Source: Gammaproteobacteria bacterium (GTDB taxonomy: Bacteria > Pseudomonadota > Gammaproteobacteria > Chromatiales > Chromatiaceae). Taken from it: a stretch of 17,407 nucleotides of DNA. Positions 13,837-17,407 of the stretch are shown here, piece after piece. The notes under the pieces were generated by a model that was not told the DNA's origin, ran no database searches, and worked only from the letters and a program-made list of their open reading frames with translations. Position 1 is the stretch's first letter; each line of letters opens with the position of its first letter. Location: assembly GCA_008080925.1 (NCBI GenBank), contig VMDJ01000032.1, positions 1 through 17,407 on the forward strand. Direction: 5' to 3'. The translations under genes and the position numbers were made by a program.

Positions 13837-14332
13837 GCTGTGGCTCATATTACAAATCAGTTTATATGTCGTGCCGCTGGTGCTGATTGGTTTGTGGCTA
13901 AGCAAAAGTAACCTTACTCAGCGCAGTAAGACCTTTCTACTGATCGGCTTACCACTGTTGTATAGCGCACATTACGTTTCCACAAACGCATTAACGGGAT
14001 GGCCAAGCACATCCAGTATGCCAGAAGACTTCACGCTGATTAGTCATCACATTGATGAACCTGACAAACAAAAAGGTGACGAAGGTCGCATCTATTTATG
14101 GATCAACCAAGATGACAATCTTGTGCCGCGAAGTTTTGAGCTTGCTTACGATAAAGAACTGCACCAAAAACTTGTCGAGACAAAATCAATTCGTACCGAT
14201 GGACAACAAGTCCAAGGACGTCAAACAGCAACATCGAGTTCTTCAACGAATAAATCGACTGGTAACGCCTCTCTTTCTTTCTCAGAAAAGAAAAAGAAAG
14301 CTCCTCCAGCTAAAGCCTCATCTGATCGATAG
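13829..14332 (+). CDS. Membrane protein of unknown function, third gene of the ExbB/ExbD-like operon
   Basis: A 167-residue protein with two N-terminal membrane helices (about 5-24 and 35-50), then a domain with PEDFTLISHHIDEPDKQKG (65-83), EGRIYLWI (85-92) and FELAYDKELHQKLVE (103-117). The tail, from about 130 on, is low complexity and Ser/Thr/Lys-rich with KKKKAPPAKA, probably disordered. I recall similar unnamed proteins beside ExbB/ExbD-like pairs in other proteobacteria, but no function. It starts at ATG 13829 inside the end of the preceding gene (8-bp overlap) and is followed at once by a strong terminator, so it closes the operon. Confidence 0.75.
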   Translation: MDKLWLILQISLYVVPLVLIGLWLSKSNLTQRSKTFLLIGLPLLYSAHYVSTNALTGWPSTSSMPEDFTLISHHIDEPDKQKGDEGRIYLWINQDDNLVPRSFELAYDKELHQKLVETKSIRTDGQQVQGRQTATSSSSTNKSTGNASLSFSEKKKKAPPAKASSDR

Positions 14333-14335
14333 GCA

Positions 14336-14365
14336 CAAAAAAGCCGACTTACGTCGGCTATTTTG
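14336..14365. terminator. Bidirectional intrinsic terminator
   Basis: AGCCGAC-TTAC-GTCGGCT is a perfect 7-bp stem. On the plus strand it is followed by ATTTT, and on the minus strand by six T. It ends both the plus-strand ExbB/ExbD-like operon (stop at 14332) and the minus-strand ihfB transcript (stop at 14388). Confidence 0.9.
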
Positions 14366-14387
14366 CTGAACATCATCTTATGGACGC

Positions 14388-14684
14388 TTAACCCTCTGGG
14401 TCATATTTTGCGTTCACTCGCTCACGAAGCTCTTTACCTGGCTTAAAGTGTGGAACGTACTTACCACTCAATGCGACAGAATCACCGGTCTTAGGATTGC
14501 GACCCATACGCGGTGGACGGTAGTGCAAAGAGAAGCTGCCAAATCCACGAATCTCGATACGATCACCAGTCGATAAGGCATGACTCATTTGTTCAATCAT
14601 GCACTTCACTGCTAGCTCGACATCGCGATACGCCAAATGGCTTTGCTCACGAGCAATGACTTCTATCAATTCAGATTTGGTCAT
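14388..14684 (-). CDS. ihfB: Integration host factor subunit beta
   Basis: One half of the DNA-bending IHF heterodimer, a nucleoid protein. The 98 residues (94 in E. coli) include the HU/IHF signature GDRIEIRGFGSFSLHYR (40-56) and the DNA-intercalating beta-arm GRNPKTGDSV (61-70) with Pro64. The N-terminal MTKSELIEVIA is typical of IhfB, and the position right after rpsA supports the beta subunit over HU or IhfA. ATG 14684 has only a distant GGAA. The gap to rpsA contains a stable hairpin, so expression may be partly uncoupled from rpsA. Confidence 0.97.
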   Translation of the reverse strand: MTKSELIEVIAREQSHLAYRDVELAVKCMIEQMSHALSTGDRIEIRGFGSFSLHYRPPRMGRNPKTGDSVALSGKYVPHFKPGKELRERVNAKYDPEG

Positions 14685-14704
14685 TTAGATTATTCCGTTT
14701 AAGC

Positions 14705-14730
14705 AGCCACTAAACCGAAGTTTAGTGGCT
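14705..14730 (-). other. UUCG-capped hairpin between rpsA and ihfB
   Basis: On the minus strand AGCCACTAAAC-TTCG-GTTTAGTGGCT is a perfect 11-bp stem closed by C(UUCG)G, an exceptionally stable tetraloop. It starts 8 bp after the rpsA stop. No T-run follows, so it is more likely an mRNA-stabilising or partial-termination element than a full terminator. It lies 21 bp before the ihfB start. Confidence 0.7.
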
Positions 14731-14738
14731 AATGAGGA

Positions 14739-16412
14739 TTACTTATCCATTTGCTCTTTCAACAGATCTGCCATTGAGGTAGTACCTGCTGAAGCTGCAT
14801 CGCTGTTATAAGCAGCGATAGCTGACTTCTCATCATCAAAGTCTTTCGCTTTGATAGACAAGCTAATGGTGCGGTTCTTACGATCAACGCCAACAAACTT
14901 AGCTTCGATCTCATCACCCTCTTTCAACACGCTGCGTGCATCATCAACACGATCACGCGCCAAGTCTGAAGAACGGATGTAACCTTCAACACCATCATCA
15001 GAAAGAGTAACAACTGCGCCCTTAGCATCAACTTCAGCTACGGTGCCTTTAACGATAGAACCTTTCTCATTCATCGCAATGAAGTTACCAAACGGATCAG
15101 AATCCATCTGCTTCAAGCCTAGAGAGATACGCTCACGCTCTGGGTCAACTGCCAATACAACAGTCTCAAGCTCGTCGCCTTTCTTGAAGTTGCGAATAGC
15201 ATCGTCGCCTTCGCCTTCCCAAGTGATGTCTGACAAGTGAACCAAGCCATCAATGCCGCCATCAAGACCGATGAAGATACCGAAGTCAGTGATTGACTTG
15301 ATAGTACCGGTGACTTGATCGCCCTTCTTGAACTTCTCACCGAAGTCTTCCCATGGATTGTTCTGACATTGCTTCATGCCGAGAGAGATACGACGACGCT
15401 CTTCGTCGATATCCAACACAACCACTTCAACTTCGTCGCCCAAGTTAACAACTTTGCTTGGGTGTACGTTCTTGTTGGTCCAATCCATTTCAGAAACGTG
15501 AACCAAACCTTCAACGCCATCTTCGATTTCAACGAAAGCACCGTAGTCTGCGATGTTGGTGATCTTACCGAACAAGCGCTGACCTTCTGGGTAACGGCGA
15601 GTGATGTTTGCCCATGGATCTTCACCCATTTGCTTCAGACCTAGTGATACGCGGTTCTTATCGCGATCGAACTTCAAGATCTTCACATCAACTTCATCAC
15701 CAATCTCTACAACTTCAGATGGGTGCTTAACACGCTTCCAAGCCATATCAGTGATGTGCAATAGACCATCGATACCACCGAGATCTACGAACGCACCGTA
15801 GTCAGTCAAGTTCTTAACTACGCCCTTAACTTCTTGGCCTTCAACCAAGTTCTCAAGCAACTTATCACGCTCTTCGCTGTACTCTTGCTCAACAACAGCA
15901 CGACGAGAAACAACAACGTTGTTACGCTTCTGGTCTAACTTGATAACTTTAAATTCGAGTTCCTTACCTTCTAGGTAAGCTGTGTCGCGAACAGGACGAA
16001 CGTCAACCAGTGAACCTGGCAAGAACGCACGAATCTGCTCGAGTTCAACAGTGAAGCCACCTTTGACTTTTCCGTTGATACGACCAGTAACAATTTCTTC
16101 TGCTTCGAAAGCTTTCTCGAGCTTTTTCCACGCGTGGTGACGCTTAGCCTTCTCACGAGACAGACGGGTAGCACCCCAACCATCTTCAACAGCATCAAGC
16201 GCAACTTCCACTTGATCACCCACTGCACATTCAACGTTACCGTCGAAATCAGTGAATTGTGATACTGGGATAACGCCTTCAGACTTGAGGCCAGCATTTA
16301 CGATTACGTTGTCACCTTCGATGGCTACAACAGTACCGATTACGATAGAACCGGTTTGGAGATTAGTGTCGACAAGGCTCTGTTCAAAGAGCTCGGCAAA
16401 ACTTTCAGACAT
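14739..16412 (-). CDS. rpsA: 30S ribosomal protein S1
   Basis: RNA-binding protein that delivers mRNA to the 30S subunit. At 557 residues it equals the E. coli length and has six S1 repeats. Repeats 3-6 are the clearest, for example VKNLTDYGAFVDLGGIDGLL, ITNIADYGAFVEIEDGVEGL and IKSITDFGIFIGLDGGIDGL, each closed by a RVSLGLKQ-like strand. Repeats 1-2, which bind the ribosome, are more divergent, as is usual. ATG 16412 is preceded by a U-rich leader without a Shine-Dalgarno at a workable distance, which is typical of rpsA and fits S1 autoregulation. It lies between cmk and ihfB, the common gammaproteobacterial order. Confidence 0.99.
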   Translation of the reverse strand: MSESFAELFEQSLVDTNLQTGSIVIGTVVAIEGDNVIVNAGLKSEGVIPVSQFTDFDGNVECAVGDQVEVALDAVEDGWGATRLSREKAKRHHAWKKLEKAFEAEEIVTGRINGKVKGGFTVELEQIRAFLPGSLVDVRPVRDTAYLEGKELEFKVIKLDQKRNNVVVSRRAVVEQEYSEERDKLLENLVEGQEVKGVVKNLTDYGAFVDLGGIDGLLHITDMAWKRVKHPSEVVEIGDEVDVKILKFDRDKNRVSLGLKQMGEDPWANITRRYPEGQRLFGKITNIADYGAFVEIEDGVEGLVHVSEMDWTNKNVHPSKVVNLGDEVEVVVLDIDEERRRISLGMKQCQNNPWEDFGEKFKKGDQVTGTIKSITDFGIFIGLDGGIDGLVHLSDITWEGEGDDAIRNFKKGDELETVVLAVDPERERISLGLKQMDSDPFGNFIAMNEKGSIVKGTVAEVDAKGAVVTLSDDGVEGYIRSSDLARDRVDDARSVLKEGDEIEAKFVGVDRKNRTISLSIKAKDFDDEKSAIAAYNSDAASAGTTSMADLLKEQMDK

Positions 16413-16427
16413 GATTGATAAAACCCA

Positions 16428-16442
16428 GACCTCTAGGAGGTC
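16428..16442 (-). promoter_or_regulatory. Short hairpin in the rpsA leader
   Basis: GACCTC-CTA-GAGGTC on the minus strand is a perfect 6-bp stem with a 3-nt loop, 16-30 nt upstream of the rpsA ATG. It holds the only GAGG in the leader, too far from the ATG to act as a normal ribosome site. In E. coli, leader hairpins mediate S1 autoregulation, and this may be an equivalent. Confidence 0.45.
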
Positions 16443-16517
16443 ACCACCCCTTTTTGATGAATCAAATCAGGGACTTGTTAAGTTAAAAGATTGCAACACT
16501 TAGTGTGCTGCGCCAAT

Positions 16518-16531
16518 GCCACATCAGTGGC
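16518..16531 (-). other. Hairpin after cmk
   Basis: GCCAC-TGAT-GTGGC on the minus strand starts 5 bp after the cmk stop. No T-run follows, so cmk transcripts probably continue into rpsA. Between this and the rpsA ATG (about 105 bp) I see AT-rich DNA but no promoter I would defend. Confidence 0.4.
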
Positions 16532-16536
16532 TTTCT

Positions 16537-17196
16537 TTAGCTTCGGTCAGACCAAAGCGTAAGAATTTGTTGCACCACTTCATCAATAGAAAGCGATGTT
16601 GAATCGATTACGATTGCATCATCGGCAGGCACCAATGGAGAAGTTGCTCGCGTCCGGTCACGCTCATCACGTTCGGCGATCTCGGCAGCAAGGGCGGCGA
16701 TACTACTGGATATCCCTTTTTCATTCAACTGCTTATGACGTCTTTGCGCTCTTTCTTCGGCGCTCGCCGTAAGGAAAATCTTAAGTGGCGCCTGAGGGAA
16801 AACGGTGGTGCCCATATCCCGGCCATCGGCGATCAATCCGGGCATCTTGGCGAAGGCCTTTTGCCAGTCCAAAAGTGCTGCACGAACAGCCGGCATGGCA
16901 GCGACCTTGGAGGCATCATTTCCTGCAGATTCGGTGCGAATCGCCAGAGAAACGTCCTCACCGTTCAAAATAACGCCATCAACTGTGAACTCGACCTGCA
17001 TCGAGGACGCGAGTTCAGCTGCCTCAATCTCATTATCAAAGCCATTTCCGGCACGATTTACCAAAAGACCGGTCAAGCGATACAAGGCACCTGAGTCGAG
17101 AATTTTAAACTTTAGCTGCTCAGCGAGCAGTTTGGCGACCGTACCTTTGCCTGCGCCACTGGGGCCGTCAACGGTAATAACCGGAACAGCGCTCAC
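16537..17196 (-). CDS. cmk: Cytidylate kinase
   Basis: Phosphorylates CMP and dCMP with ATP for nucleotide supply. The 219-residue protein has the P-loop GPSGAGKGT (11-19), DSGALYR, DGRDMGTTVFP, RAQRRHKQL and the lid/C-terminal ERDERDRTRATSPLVPADDA. The frame is open further upstream, but I chose GTG 17196 because it places the P-loop 10 residues from the N-terminus as in homologues, has AAAGG about 10 nt upstream, and overlaps the aroA stop by 4 bp (GTGA), implying translational coupling. Confidence 0.97.
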   Translation of the reverse strand: MSAVPVITVDGPSGAGKGTVAKLLAEQLKFKILDSGALYRLTGLLVNRAGNGFDNEIEAAELASSMQVEFTVDGVILNGEDVSLAIRTESAGNDASKVAAMPAVRAALLDWQKAFAKMPGLIADGRDMGTTVFPQAPLKIFLTASAEERAQRRHKQLNEKGISSSIAALAAEIAERDERDRTRATSPLVPADDAIVIDSTSLSIDEVVQQILTLWSDRS

Positions 17197-17407
17197 GCGA
17201 CCGACACCTTTAAACCGACTGAAGCGGCTAACTCGACAAAGCCAGGGAATGATGTGTTCACATTGGCGCAATCATCAATCGAGATATCACCTGTCGCGCG
17301 CAATGCTGCCATGGCAAACGACATCGCAATACGGTGATCACCATGACTGTTTCCCGAGCCACCGCCAATAGATCCACCCTGAATAACAATGCCATCTGGC
17401 GTTGGTT
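17193..17407 (-). CDS. aroA: EPSP synthase, C-terminal 70 residues only (5' part outside window)
   Basis: Shikimate-pathway enzyme joining shikimate 3-phosphate and PEP. Only the last 70 codons are present, read from the right edge. They contain the diagnostic NSHGDHRIAMSFAMAAL, then DDCANVNTSFPGF and the stop at 17193-17195. AroA followed by cmk and rpsA is the common gammaproteobacterial order. Confidence 0.95.
   Translation of the reverse strand, partial: PTPDGIVIQGGSIGGGSGNSHGDHRIAMSFAMAALRATGDISIDDCANVNTSFPGFVELAASVGLKVSVA

Noticed and set aside
12455..14332. Zorya-type or other MotA/MotB anti-phage system.
   Set aside because: No ZorC/ZorD-like helicase or nuclease genes, no OmpA-type peptidoglycan domain on the ExbD-like protein, and housekeeping genes on the right-hand side.
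15315..15644. Open frames on the plus strand opposite rpsA.
   Set aside because: They are antisense shadows of a strongly conserved gene, with no ribosome sites or recognisable domains.
16363..16375. GTGTCGACAAG near the rpsA N-terminus, resembling the prp operator.
   Set aside because: It has a mismatched left arm and is explained by rpsA coding.
16805..17371. Long plus-strand open frame opposite cmk and aroA.
   Set aside because: Both minus-strand genes are clearly real and overlap it fully; its product has no recognisable features.

Overview
This 17.4 kb window looks like a chromosomal segment of a non-enterobacterial gammaproteobacterium of moderate GC content. The evidence is the aroA-cmk-rpsA-ihfB gene order, the cmoA-cmoB pair, an SthA-type transhydrogenase, an 'A-G' self-cleaving LexA, and a GntR-type (not sigma54-type) regulator inside a 2-methylcitrate operon. 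I cannot name the genus. No rRNA, tRNA, CRISPR array, prophage or insertion sequence is visible, and almost every base is coding or short regulatory DNA.

Layout. Positions 1-4462 (minus strand) hold a propionate catabolic operon in the order prpE, GntR regulator, prpB, prpC; prpC runs off the left edge. Positions 4652-7018 (minus) hold ppsA (PEP synthase), closed by its own terminator, and 7156-8550 (minus) holds sthA. A short divergent region leads to a 96-residue orphan ORF and lexA (plus). Next come a minus-strand operon of a small SET-domain protein, cmoA and cmoB (cmoB converges on and overlaps lexA), and a 67-residue Cys-rich protein. A plus-strand block follows: a 54-residue single-span membrane protein, then a three-gene operon of a MotA/TolQ/ExbB-like channel, an ExbD/TolR-like partner with an unusual extracytoplasmic domain, and a third membrane protein. 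A bidirectional terminator separates this from ihfB, rpsA, cmk and the 3' end of aroA, all minus.

How the parts work together. PrpE, PrpC and PrpB turn propionate into pyruvate and succinate, and PpsA turns pyruvate into PEP for gluconeogenesis. The same palindrome, ATTGTCGACAAT, lies just upstream of both prpE and ppsA, and a variant lies 64 bp further upstream of prpE. The GntR protein in the operon therefore probably controls both steps.

The most interesting signal is a 16-bp direct-repeat element, consensus GTTCTnnnTTTGTTCT. It occurs as an inverted pair around the TATAAT box of lexA and again as an inverted pair around the TATAAT box of the 54-residue membrane protein gene. It matches the GTTC-N7-GTTC operator known from alphaproteobacterial LexA, not the E. 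coli CTGT-N8-ACAG box, and the LexA recognition helix here also differs from that of E. coli. I infer an SOS-induced small membrane protein, possibly a SidA- or TisB-like damage effector, that has no family I recognise. The adjacent ExbB/ExbD-like operon is a second poorly characterised system.
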